Below, in pieces: positions 1-5,829 of a DNA stretch of 7,798 nucleotides (position 1 is the stretch's first letter; the number at the start of each line of letters is the position of its first letter). Made by a program: the position numbers and the translations under genes. The stretch is from JAWLBW01 sp041687475. Lineage in GTDB: Bacteria > J088 > JAWLBW01. The stretch is taken from the NCBI GenBank assembly GCA_041687475.1, contig JAWLBW010000221.1:1-7798 (forward strand), given 5' to 3'. Below the pieces are notes generated by a model. It was not told the origin of the DNA. It ran no database searches and was given only the letters and a program-made list of their open reading frames with translations.

Positions 1-156
1 CAGGGGCTGTCGGCGCTCCGCGGCAAGTTCGAGGGCGTGAAGAAGCGCCCAGTTGTCGAGCACACGCTGATCGCGGCTCATCCAGTACACGACCGGTCCT
101 GTGCGAACAGGGTGGATGCCGAGTGGCTGTATGCGGCGACGATCGACACTTACCAT
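1..156 (-). CDS. phr: Class II CPD photolyase, N-terminal 52 codons (partial, runs off the left edge)
   Basis: DNA photolyases of this class use light and FADH- to split cyclobutane pyrimidine dimers. Reading the minus strand from the ATG at 156-154 gives 52 codons without a stop to the window edge. Residues 19-40 carry the conserved start of class II photolyases, TGPVVYWMSRDQR followed by DNWALLHALELA, which belongs to the N-terminal antenna (Rossmann-like) domain. The FAD-binding and catalytic domains would lie outside the window. The start is firm: an in-frame TAA lies four codons upstream, and AAGG stands about 7 bases before the ATG. The gene is divergent from the small gene at 289. Class I photolyases and cryptochromes differ in this segment, so class II is the preferred reading. 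Confidence 0.88.
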   Translation of the reverse strand, partial: MVSVDRRRIQPLGIHPVRTGPVVYWMSRDQRVLDNWALLHALELAAERRQPL

Positions 157-288
157 GCCTCTACCTTACTTCATTTGTGACTCTCTTCCAGTAGACAATT
201 CGCTTCATGAACGAAGTATGGGGGGCAAGCGCATTCCCTCGCGCAAGACGTCACCGGCCTGCAGATTGATTCGCAAAAAGGTGGAAAC
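157..288. promoter_or_regulatory. Divergent intergenic region with a palindrome
   Basis: This 132-base space separates the photolyase start (minus) from the small gene at 289 (plus) and must hold both promoters. It contains an almost perfect palindrome at 199-215: TTCG, one unpaired C, TTCATGAA, then CGAA. This could be an operator. No convincing -35/-10 pair is visible for either gene. TAGACA (192-197) is a possible plus-strand -35 element, but what lies 17 bases downstream is a poor -10. Confidence 0.35.
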
Positions 289-471
289 ATGAACGAATCA
301 GAGCGTCGGAAGGAAGCATCACTCAATGCCCTGCGAAAGGCCGCCGCCGAGGCGGTGCGCAAATATGGACGTGACCCGCGTCCGGGCCTCGAGGTCGATC
401 ACGATCTGGCCCCGAAAGAAGAGCTGCACCCCAACGAAGAACTCGACAGCCCCGGGCCTCGCAGCGGTTGA
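289..471 (+). CDS. Small charged hypothetical protein (60 aa)
   Basis: I do not recognise this protein. The ATG is preceded by AAAAAGGTGG, a good ribosome binding site 5-6 bases upstream, which is the main reason to believe the gene. Residues 1-26 are rich in Lys, Arg, Glu and Ala (SERRKEASLNALRKAAAEAV) and should form an amphipathic helix. The remainder is acidic and proline-containing (EVDHDLAPKEELHPNEEL) and probably disordered. There is no signal peptide or membrane segment, so it should be cytoplasmic. It lies between the divergent photolyase and the methyltransferase gene, with 53 bases before the latter. A 126-codon antisense reading frame (699-319) overlaps it but lacks a comparable start. 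Confidence 0.55.
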   Translation: MNESERRKEASLNALRKAAAEAVRKYGRDPRPGLEVDHDLAPKEELHPNEELDSPGPRSG

Positions 472-524
472 CGCACAGATGGTACAACTAAGGTTCGGTA
501 TGGATATGCACAGAAACTGAACCG

Positions 525-1196
525 ATGCTGGAATCGACGCTGGATATTTCCGACTCCGTCGCCGCTTTGCGAAGCGCCCTGCACGCAACACTGCCACACT
601 TCGGGTTGGCCCTGCGCGCACTACCCGGTCCTTCGGGCCTGCGACTCTGGTTGATTGACGACGAAAGCGCCGGCAAGCCCATTGCGCCCGACGAGGCATC
701 TCGCGTGGCTGCCGCGCCTCCCTACTGGGCGCTATGTTGGGCCGCCGGCCTTGTTCTTGCCGACCACCTTACCGAAAACCCCGAAGTCGTACGCGGCCGC
801 ACCGTGGTCGATCTGGGCGCGGGTTCGGGCGTCGTTGCCATTGCGGCGGCCCGCGCGGGGGCCCGCCGCGTCTACGCCGCCGATACCGACCCGCTGGCAT
901 TGGCCGCCTGCCGCGCCAATGCCGCCGCCAACGGGGTCACTCTGGCGCTGACCGATGACCTCGACAGCATCGACGAACGCATTGACCTCATGACCCTGGC
1001 CGATGTTTTCTACGATTCCCGTAACCTCGGGCTCATCGCGTTGGCCAGGGCTCGGGCCGAGACGATTCTGGTGGGCGAGGCCCGACGTCCGGACCTGGCG
1101 TCCTTCGGGTTACGCCCCATTACCTCGGTCAGGAAGAAAACCCTGCCCGACTTCGGCGATCCCCAGTTCGAGCAGGTTCGCATCTTCACGGGTTGA
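525..1196 (+). CDS. ETF beta-subunit lysine methyltransferase-like SAM-dependent methyltransferase (223 aa)
   Basis: This is a class I (seven-beta-strand) S-adenosylmethionine methyltransferase. The SAM-binding motif I is DLGAGSG at residues 96-102. The acidic residue ending strand 2, expected to bind the ribose, is D120 in YAADTDP. PPYWALCWAAG (65-75) before motif I and LADVFYD (158-164) after it are typical of the ETFBKMT/METTL20 group, which trimethylates lysines of the electron-transfer-flavoprotein beta subunit. PrmA-like ribosomal L11 methyltransferases are the nearest alternative, but this protein lacks the long N-terminal substrate domain of PrmA. The ATG at 525 is the only ordinary start after an in-frame TAA at 489-491, although its ribosome binding site is weak. 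No etfA or etfB lies in view, so the substrate is inferred from family resemblance. Confidence 0.75.
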   Translation: MLESTLDISDSVAALRSALHATLPHFGLALRALPGPSGLRLWLIDDESAGKPIAPDEASRVAAAPPYWALCWAAGLVLADHLTENPEVVRGRTVVDLGAGSGVVAIAAARAGARRVYAADTDPLALAACRANAAANGVTLALTDDLDSIDERIDLMTLADVFYDSRNLGLIALARARAETILVGEARRPDLASFGLRPITSVRKKTLPDFGDPQFEQVRIFTG

Positions 1197-1217
1197 TGGT
1201 TGCGGCCGCATTTTGCC

Positions 1218-1251
1218 TTGACATACGACATATTTTTCGTGATACGATAAT
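1218..1251 (+). promoter_or_regulatory. Sigma-70-type promoter of the winged-helix gene, giving a leaderless transcript
   Basis: A perfect TTGACA (-35) lies at 1218-1223. Two overlapping -10 candidates follow: TACGAT at 1243-1248 (spacer 19) and GATAAT at 1246-1251 (spacer 22, better hexamer). Either would start transcription at about 1255-1258, on or next to the ATG at 1257. No Shine-Dalgarno sequence precedes that ATG, which agrees with a leaderless mRNA. The spacings are longer than ideal, so the exact -10 is uncertain. Confidence 0.6.
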
Positions 1252-1254
1252 CAC
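1225..1254. promoter_or_regulatory. Possible operator overlapping the winged-helix promoter
   Basis: Two elements overlap the promoter. ACGACATATTTTTCGT (1225-1240) is an imperfect palindrome with 6 of 8 half-site positions matching. It recurs with 14 of 17 bases identical (1225-1241 against 1584-1600) before purE. GTGAT-N6-ATCAC (1239-1254) is a perfect 5-base inverted repeat covering the -10. Binding at either would block RNA polymerase, so autoregulation by the gene's own product is a natural guess. Confidence 0.4.
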
Positions 1255-1256
1255 AC

Positions 1257-1526
1257 ATGTCAAAGTGGACTTTTCTTACCAATCACGCGCAGGTTTTTCT
1301 CTGCATCGCTCGAAACCGGCACATTACCGCCCGGGAAATCGCGACGGTCGTCGGCATAACCGAGCGTGCGGTACAACGCATCATCGCCGATCTGGAGAGC
1401 GACGGGTACATCTCTCGATTCCGGGACGGACGCAACAATCTTTACGAATTGAACCCCAATCGTCCGATGCGGCATCCTGCCCAAAGCGGCCATCCCGTTC
1501 AGGAGCTTCTCGACCTGCTGGGTTGA
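1257..1526 (+). CDS. Winged helix-turn-helix transcriptional regulator (89 aa)
   Basis: This is a small single-domain DNA-binding protein. Residues 24-46 (TAREIATVVGITERAVQRII) form the helix-turn-helix, with VGITERAVQ containing the turn and the start of the recognition helix. Residues 49-66 (DGYISRFRDGRNNLYEL) form the two-stranded wing. The opening WTFLTNHAQVFLCIA and the tail LNPNRPMRHP are typical of a widespread family of MarR/ArsR-like one-domain regulators. No ligand-binding or metal-binding residues are apparent, so the signal sensed is unknown. The start has no ribosome binding site and sits about 5-8 bases after the -10 candidates, so it is probably translated from a leaderless message. 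It is followed by its own terminator and then by purE. A shared promoter motif hints that it may control itself and purEK. Confidence 0.82.
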   Translation: MSKWTFLTNHAQVFLCIARNRHITAREIATVVGITERAVQRIIADLESDGYISRFRDGRNNLYELNPNRPMRHPAQSGHPVQELLDLLG

Positions 1527-1545
1527 ACTGAGAAAGGAAAGACCC

Positions 1546-1574
1546 GGGGCGGCCATGTCGTTCCCCTTTTTTTT
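1546..1574 (+). terminator. Rho-independent terminator after the winged-helix gene
   Basis: GGGGCGGC (1546-1553), the loop CAT, then GTCG (1557-1560) and CCCC (1563-1566) form an 8-pair stem with a two-base TT bulge and one G-T pair. Eight T (1567-1574) follow directly. It begins 19 bases after the stop codon at 1526. The bulge makes the hairpin moderate, but the T run is strong. Confidence 0.6.
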
Positions 1575-1583
1575 GCGCTAACA

Positions 1584-1621
1584 ACGACAATTTTTTCGCG
1601 CTTTTTATTTCACGATATAGA
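1584..1621 (+). promoter_or_regulatory. Promoter region of purEK with a motif shared with the winged-helix promoter
   Basis: This AT-rich segment lies between the terminator and purE. TATAGA at 1616-1621 is a reasonable -10 element. The matching -35 position (1593-1598, TTTTCG) is poor, which suggests help from an activator or UP-like T-rich DNA. ACGACAATTTTTTCGCG (1584-1600) repeats 14 of 17 bases of the element at 1225-1241 and covers the -35 position. The ribosome binding site AAAGGAAAAG lies just before the purE ATG at 1638. Confidence 0.45.
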
Positions 1622-1637
1622 CTACAAAGGAAAAGAC

Positions 1638-2162
1638 ATGCATCCGGCATCCCCTCACGACAGCCCGCTGGTAGCCATAACCATGGGCTCGCGTTCCGAC
1701 TGGCAACATCTCGCCCATGCAGCCGAAACCCTGACTCAGCTTGGCATTCCGCACGAAGCAAGGGTCGTATCGGCGCACCGCACACCCGATCGGCTGTACA
1801 GCTTCGCCCGTGAGGCCGAAGGCCGGGGCATTCGGGCCATCATCGCGGGCGCGGGCGGGGCGGCGCACCTTCCGGGCATGCTTGCCGCGCTTACCCCGCT
1901 GCCGGTTCTGGGCGTACCCGTGCCCGCCACCGCGTTGAACGGCATCGACGCCCTGCTTTCCATCGTGCAGATGCCCGCCGGCGTACCGGTGGCGACCTTT
2001 GCCGTGGGCAAACCCGGCGCCATCAATGCAGCGCTGTTCGCCGCCGCCATGTTGGCAGATCGCAACCCCGACCGGGCACGCGCCCTGGCCGACTTCCGGC
2101 GCAAACAGACCGAATCGGTACCCCACTCTCCCGTCGCTTCCGACGAGGAGGTCGCCCGGTGA
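1638..2162 (+). CDS. purE: N5-carboxyaminoimidazole ribonucleotide mutase PurE, class I (174 aa)
   Basis: PurE converts N5-CAIR to 4-carboxy-aminoimidazole ribonucleotide by moving the carboxyl group, step 6 of purine synthesis, in the cytoplasm. The family motifs are all present: MGSRSD (16-21), SAHRTP (45-50) whose H47 corresponds to the catalytic histidine (His45 in E. coli), GAGGAAHLPGM (71-81), and PVPATALNG (94-102) with LLSIVQMPAGVPVAT (106-120). The adjoining purK marks it as the bacterial class I mutase rather than the animal-type class II AIR carboxylase. Its length is normal, with about 10 extra residues at each end. The ATG follows AAAGGAAAAG. The stop overlaps the purK start by 4 bases (GTGA), so the two are translationally coupled. 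Confidence 0.96.
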   Translation: MHPASPHDSPLVAITMGSRSDWQHLAHAAETLTQLGIPHEARVVSAHRTPDRLYSFAREAEGRGIRAIIAGAGGAAHLPGMLAALTPLPVLGVPVPATALNGIDALLSIVQMPAGVPVATFAVGKPGAINAALFAAAMLADRNPDRARALADFRRKQTESVPHSPVASDEEVAR

Positions 2163-3222
2163 AGATCGGCGTACTCGGCGCCGGCCAGCTCGGACGCATG
2201 CTCGCCCTTGCCGGCACGCCGCTGAATCTGCATTTCACATTCCTGGGCGACGGCAGTCCACCTGTAGCGCCGGGCCGGGTAACTGGCGGCACCCTGCAGA
2301 AACGCGCGGCCGTCAACCGGCTGGCCCGCCAGTGCGACGTGCTGACCTATGAAACCGAGCACGTGCCCGCCCGGTTTCTGGCCGGCCTGCCCGCTGCCGT
2401 ACCCGTATATCCCCCGGTCGAGGCGGTTGCGACCGCACAGGACCGCCTGCTTCAGAAGGAATTTCTGGTCGAACAGGCGATTCCCCTCGCCCCCTTCGTC
2501 GCGGTCGACGATGCATCGGCCCTCGCCGCCGCGGGCGAGCAGCTCGGCTATCCGTTCGTTCTCAAGACCCGTCGACACGGTTATGACGGTCGCGGCCAGT
2601 TCGTCGTTCACACACCCGGGCTTCACGCCGAAGCATGGCAGACGCTGGCCGGCGGCGCTCCGCTCGTAGCCGAACGCATGATTTCGTTCGAAGCCGAAGC
2701 GTCGATCGTCTGCGCCCGCGGTTACGACGGGGCAACCGTCTTCTATCCCCTGGTCGAGAACCGGCACGCCGGGGGCATACTCGTGCAGACGTCGGCACCG
2801 GCAATCGGCTTTCAGCCTGCACTCACGGAACAGGCCCGCGACATCGCTCGCCGGATACTGGAAGCCTTCGGCTACGTGGGGGTGCTCACCATCGAGTTCT
2901 TCGTAACCGAAGGCCGGCTGCTCGTGAACGAATACGCACCGCGCGTGCACAATTCGGGGCATTGGACCATCGAAGGCGCCGAGACCAGCCAGTTTCAGAA
3001 CCATGTACGCGCCATCGCAGGCCTGCCTCTGGGCAGTGCGGCGGTGCGTTCGCCTTCGTGCATGTTCAACCTGATAGGTCGTCTGCCGCCGATGAGAAAC
3101 CTGCTTGCGCTCGAAGGGGTACACACGCACCTGTACGGAAAATCGCCGCGCCCCGGCCGCAAACTGGGCCACGTCACGGTAACCGCATCCGAGCCGGCCC
3201 TGCTGCACGAACGCGCCGCGGC
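2159..3222 (+). CDS. purK: N5-carboxyaminoimidazole ribonucleotide synthase PurK (354 aa visible, C-terminus lost in N gap)
   Basis: PurK uses ATP and bicarbonate to carboxylate AIR to N5-CAIR, the substrate of PurE. It is an ATP-grasp enzyme. The N-terminal pre-ATP-grasp fold begins IGVLGAGQLGRML (3-15). The ATP-grasp part has QDRLLQKEFL (94-103), FVLKTRRHGYDGRGQ (133-147) with the ATP lysine K136, and ERMISFEAEASIV (172-184). The metal and substrate segment is TIEFFV (244-249) with NEYAPRVHNSGHWT (257-270). The GTG start follows GAGGAGG by 7 bases and overlaps the purE stop. The reading frame is still open, in the C-terminal domain (GRKLGHVTV, 333-341), when it meets ten N. Only the last few to few tens of residues should be missing. 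Confidence 0.95.
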
Positions 3223-3232
3223 NNNNNNNNNN
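3223..3232. other. Assembly gap (10 N)
   Basis: Ten N interrupt the sequence between purK and ccr. A round number such as this is usually a placeholder of unknown true length. The frame happens to stay open across it, so a naive translation gives a false PurK-Ccr fusion of 790 residues. The end of purK and the start of the purK-ccr spacer are hidden here. Confidence 0.97.
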
Positions 3233-3265
3233 CCATTATTGACACCCACCAAAGAGGAAAGAACC

Positions 3266-4531
3266 ATGTCGCTGCAAACCGACGCACCCTGCTCCATCGG
3301 AACCCTGCCGCCCGTCGGCGTCGTACCCGACCGCATGTACGCCCAGGTCATACGCCAGGAGCGATACGGCGAACCGAACAAGGCCTTCCGAATTGAAGAA
3401 GTGCGCGTTCCCGAAATCGGCCCCGGCGAGGCCCTGGTGGCTGTCATGGCCGCCGGCGTGAACTACAACAACGTGTGGGCGGGGCTGGGCACGCCGGTCG
3501 ACATCATCGGCGCGCGGCAGAAGGGGCACGACCCCATGTCGACCGACGACTTTCACATCGGCGGCAGCGACGCCTCGGGAATCGTCTGGGCGGTGGGCGA
3601 AGGCGTCACCAATGTCAAAGTGGGCGATCACGTGGTCGTGCACTGCGGTATCTGGGACGAGAACGACCCGTGGATCAAGCGGGGCGGCGACCCCATCGTA
3701 TCGCCGAGCAACCGCATCTGGGGCTACGAGACCAATTGGGGCAGCTTCGCCCAGTTTACCAAGGTGCAGGCGCACCAGCTTCTACCCAAACCCGCCCACC
3801 TGAGCTGGGAAGAGGCGGCCGCCTACATGCTCGTGGGCGCGACCGCCTACCGCATGCTGATGGGCTTCGCCCCGCACATGGTCGAAGCAGGCGATGTCGT
3901 GCTCATCTGGGGCGGCGCCGGCGGACTCGGCACCCAGGCCATTCAGATCGTCAAGGCGTTGGGCGGTCTGCCGGTTGCGGTGGTTTCGAGCGACGACAAG
4001 GTCGACTACTGCAGACAGCTCGGCGCCGTCGGCGTCATCAACCGCAAGCACTTCGATCACTGGGGCATGCTGCCCCACTGGAAGGACACCGATGCCTTCA
4101 ACGCGTGGACGAAAGGAGCCCGCGCCTTCGGTAAAGCCATATGGGACGCAGTGGGCGATAAGAAAAATCCGCGTATCGTATTCGAACACCCGGGCGAAAG
4201 TACCGTGCCCACTTCGATGTACGTCTGCGAGAACGGCGGCATGGTGGTCATCTGCGCCGGCACGACGGGCTACAACGCAACCGTCGACCTGCGCTACCTG
4301 TGGATGCGCCAGAAGCGCCTGCAGGGCTCGCACTTCGCCAACGACGAACAATGCGCCGCGCTCAACGAACTGGTTGCGTCAGGCAAGGTCGACCCCTGCC
4401 TTTCGCGAACCTTCACGTTTGACGAAATTCCGCTTGCCCACCAGCTCATGTATGAAAACAGCCATCCCCACGGCAACATGGCCTGTCTCGTAGGCGCCCC
4501 GGCCCCCGGCCTCGGCCGCTCGAAGGGTTGA
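3266..4531 (+). CDS. ccr: Crotonyl-CoA carboxylase/reductase (421 aa)
   Basis: Ccr carries out NADPH-dependent reductive carboxylation of crotonyl-CoA with CO2 to ethylmalonyl-CoA, the defining step of the ethylmalonyl-CoA pathway for acetyl-CoA assimilation. It is a medium-chain dehydrogenase/reductase without zinc. Residues about 25-185 form the substrate domain and the nucleotide-binding Rossmann fold starts at VVLIWGGAGGLGTQA (211-225). Stretches specific to Ccr rather than plain enoyl reductases are MAAGVNYNNVWAGLGTPVD (61-79), DENDPWIKRGGDP (131-143), IWGYETNWGSFAQF (151-164) and FEHPGESTVPTSMYV (306-320). The CO2 pocket known in this family is built from Asn, Phe, Glu and His. Likely counterparts are an Asn in 66-69, Y154-E155 and H308, so Tyr replaces Phe. 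The ATG follows AAAGAGGAAAG. The length is normal for the family. sbtA starts 4 bases after its stop. Confidence 0.96.
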   Translation: MSLQTDAPCSIGTLPPVGVVPDRMYAQVIRQERYGEPNKAFRIEEVRVPEIGPGEALVAVMAAGVNYNNVWAGLGTPVDIIGARQKGHDPMSTDDFHIGGSDASGIVWAVGEGVTNVKVGDHVVVHCGIWDENDPWIKRGGDPIVSPSNRIWGYETNWGSFAQFTKVQAHQLLPKPAHLSWEEAAAYMLVGATAYRMLMGFAPHMVEAGDVVLIWGGAGGLGTQAIQIVKALGGLPVAVVSSDDKVDYCRQLGAVGVINRKHFDHWGMLPHWKDTDAFNAWTKGARAFGKAIWDAVGDKKNPRIVFEHPGESTVPTSMYVCENGGMVVICAGTTGYNATVDLRYLWMRQKRLQGSHFANDEQCAALNELVASGKVDPCLSRTFTFDEIPLAHQLMYENSHPHGNMACLVGAPAPGLGRSKG

Positions 4532-4535
4532 AGCG

Positions 4536-5513
4536 TTGGGAGCCGAACTCATTACCCAGCACTTTCTCTCACCGATGGTGCTGGCCTTTTTCCTCGGCGC
4601 TGCGGGCGGGATCGCCCGCAGCGATCTCAAGGTGCCCGAGGCGGTGTATGACGCCGTCTCGATTTACCTTCTCTTCGCCATCGGCCTGAAAGGCGGCGCG
4701 GCGCTTGCCGAAGCCAGCCCGGCCGCCTTCTGGAAACCGGCATCGATTACGGTGCTGCTGGGGGCGGCCATTCCCCTCTGGAGCTACCTTGTCATCAAGC
4801 GGCTGGGCAAATTCAGCACCGCCGATGCGGCAGCTCTCGCGGCACACTACGGGTCGGTCTCGGCCGTAACCTTCATGGCGGCCATGGGCTTTCTGCAATC
4901 GCGCGGGGTCTCCTTCGAAGGCTTCATGCCCAGCCTCATGGCCATTCTCGAAGTGCCTGCCATTCTGGTGGCACTGCTCATTTTCCGCGTAAAGCAGAAG
5001 AACGAGGGTGTCGAGGGCAACATCTCCGAGGCCCTGCGCGAAGTCGTCTTCGGAAAGAGCATTCTTCTGTTGACCGGTGGGCTCTTTATCGGACTCGTCT
5101 CGGGTAAGGAAGGCTTCGCCAAAGTCGAACCGTTCTTCGGCGCGCCGTTCGCCGGCGTACTGGCCCTGTTCCTGCTCGAACTGGGTCGCATGGCCGCCGG
5201 CCGGTGGGGCGACCTCCGTACGCGGCGCGGCTTCCTGCTCCTGTTCGGCATAGCCGCACCGCTCGTGCACGGCATGCTGGGTTCGGCCGCCGGCCTCTGG
5301 GCGGGGCTTTCGACAGGCGGCGCAACCCTGCTGGCGGTGCTCACGGCCAGCGCCTCGTACATCGCGGCGCCGGCGGCGGTTCGCGTCGCCATACCCCAGG
5401 CTAATCCTGCGTTCTACCTCACATCGGCCCTGGCCATTACCTTTCCCTTCAACCTGTTGGCGGGCATACCCATCTACTACGGCTTCACCAGTTGGCTCGC
5501 CGGCGGCGGCTGA
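4536..5513 (+). CDS. sbtA: SbtA-type sodium-dependent bicarbonate permease (325 aa)
   Basis: SbtA proteins are inner-membrane Na+/HCO3- symporters, best known from cyanobacterial carbon concentration. The protein is hydrophobic, with about ten membrane segments in two inverted halves separated by a short charged loop (RVKQKNEGVEGNISEALREV, 151-170). Family motifs are LSPMVLAFFLG (11-21), SDLKVPE (29-35), YLLFAIGLKGG (44-54), HYGSVSAVTF (104-113) and ASASYIAAPAAVRVA (271-285). The two serine-rich motifs are the ion-binding crossover regions in known structures. I take TTG at 4536 as the start because AAGGG lies 8 bases before it and the first membrane segment follows at once. It is 4 bases from the ccr stop, so the two are co-translated. 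No gene for the PII-like partner SbtB follows. Substrate is inferred from family; bacterial relatives outside cyanobacteria are little tested. Confidence 0.9.
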   Translation: MGAELITQHFLSPMVLAFFLGAAGGIARSDLKVPEAVYDAVSIYLLFAIGLKGGAALAEASPAAFWKPASITVLLGAAIPLWSYLVIKRLGKFSTADAAALAAHYGSVSAVTFMAAMGFLQSRGVSFEGFMPSLMAILEVPAILVALLIFRVKQKNEGVEGNISEALREVVFGKSILLLTGGLFIGLVSGKEGFAKVEPFFGAPFAGVLALFLLELGRMAAGRWGDLRTRRGFLLLFGIAAPLVHGMLGSAAGLWAGLSTGGATLLAVLTASASYIAAPAAVRVAIPQANPAFYLTSALAITFPFNLLAGIPIYYGFTSWLAGGG

Positions 5514-5541
5514 AGGGAAAAGAAAGGTAGAAATACCATCT

Positions 5542-5576
5542 GGCCCCCGGGCATCTCCCGCGGGGCCTTCTTTTTT
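5542..5576 (+). terminator. Strong rho-independent terminator after sbtA
   Basis: GGCCCC-CGGG, the loop CATCT, then CCCG-C-GGGGCC form a 10-pair stem (5542-5567) with one bulged C, followed by TTCTTTTTT. It lies about 28 bases after the sbtA stop and ends the purEK-ccr-sbtA block. Confidence 0.9.
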
Positions 5577-5829
5577 GCGGAAACATTATCCGGGGGGTAA
5601 TCAACAACAACCGCGTCGAGAGGCCGGAGTCGAATGGGAGAGTTTGCGATGGGGAGAGGGGGAAGCCGCGTGCAGCACGGTTGCAGGCCGTTCGGGCTCA
5701 GCTCGTCGAAGCCCAACGTGCAGCACGGGGATCGCAGCTTCGCCGCTCCGGCCCACATGCGCCACCCGACCGGCAGACTGTCAGAGGGCATTCCCCGGGC
5801 AGCCGAAGAGACCTATAATATTCTTATCC
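5577..5829. repeat. Non-coding spacer with shuffled short repeats and hairpins
   Basis: No gene is supported here. The GNAT frame stays open back to 5575 but runs through the terminator T tract. A 26-base segment (5629-5654) matches 7237-7262 at 22 positions. The palindromic 12-mer CGTGCAGCACGG occurs at 5669-5680 and 5717-5728. Between and overlapping these is a hairpin: CGTT-c-GGGCT (5689-5698) pairing with AGCCC-AACG (5710-5718). Octamers of the type in the 7293-7372 array lie at about 5763-5786 (CGGCAGAC at 5771-5778). Confidence 0.55.
5814..5819 (+). promoter_or_regulatory. Perfect -10 element of the GNAT gene
   Basis: TATAAT stands 10 bases before the ATG at 5830. The -35 position (5791-5796, TTCCCC) is weak. 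Transcription would start at about 5826-5827, leaving at most a 3-4 base leader. There is no ribosome binding site between the hexamer and the ATG, so the message is probably leaderless in effect. Confidence 0.6.

Noticed and set aside
319..699. Minus-strand open frame of 126 codons over the small gene and methyltransferase start
   Set aside because: There is no ribosome binding site and the composition is Arg-rich shadow-like. It overlaps two better supported genes.
1198..1216. Terminator after the methyltransferase (TGCGGCCGCA followed by TTTT)
   Set aside because: The palindrome has no room for a loop, so no usable hairpin can form, and it merges with the next promoter.
1239..1254. CRP-type site before the winged-helix gene
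   Set aside because: GTGA and TCAC are separated by 8 bases, while the CRP/FNR consensus needs 6 (CRP), and the outer bases do not fit.
1736..3208. Long minus-strand open frame (490 codons) opposite purE and purK
   Set aside because: PurE and PurK are unmistakable on the plus strand. In GC-rich DNA the opposite frame is often open, and this translation shows no recognisable domain.
2159..4531. Single 790-residue PurK-Ccr fusion protein
   Set aside because: The join passes through ten N, Ccr has its own ribosome binding site and start at 3266, and a fusion of these enzymes is not known.
4569..5270. Minus-strand open frame of 233 codons opposite sbtA
   Set aside because: The plus-strand protein has complete SbtA motifs. 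The antisense translation is charged and low in recognisable structure.
5575..5829. 85-residue N-terminal extension of the acetyltransferase from TTG at 5575
   Set aside because: It would begin in the terminator T tract, cross repeats and have a perfect TATAAT inside it. The family normally starts close to the ATG at 5830.
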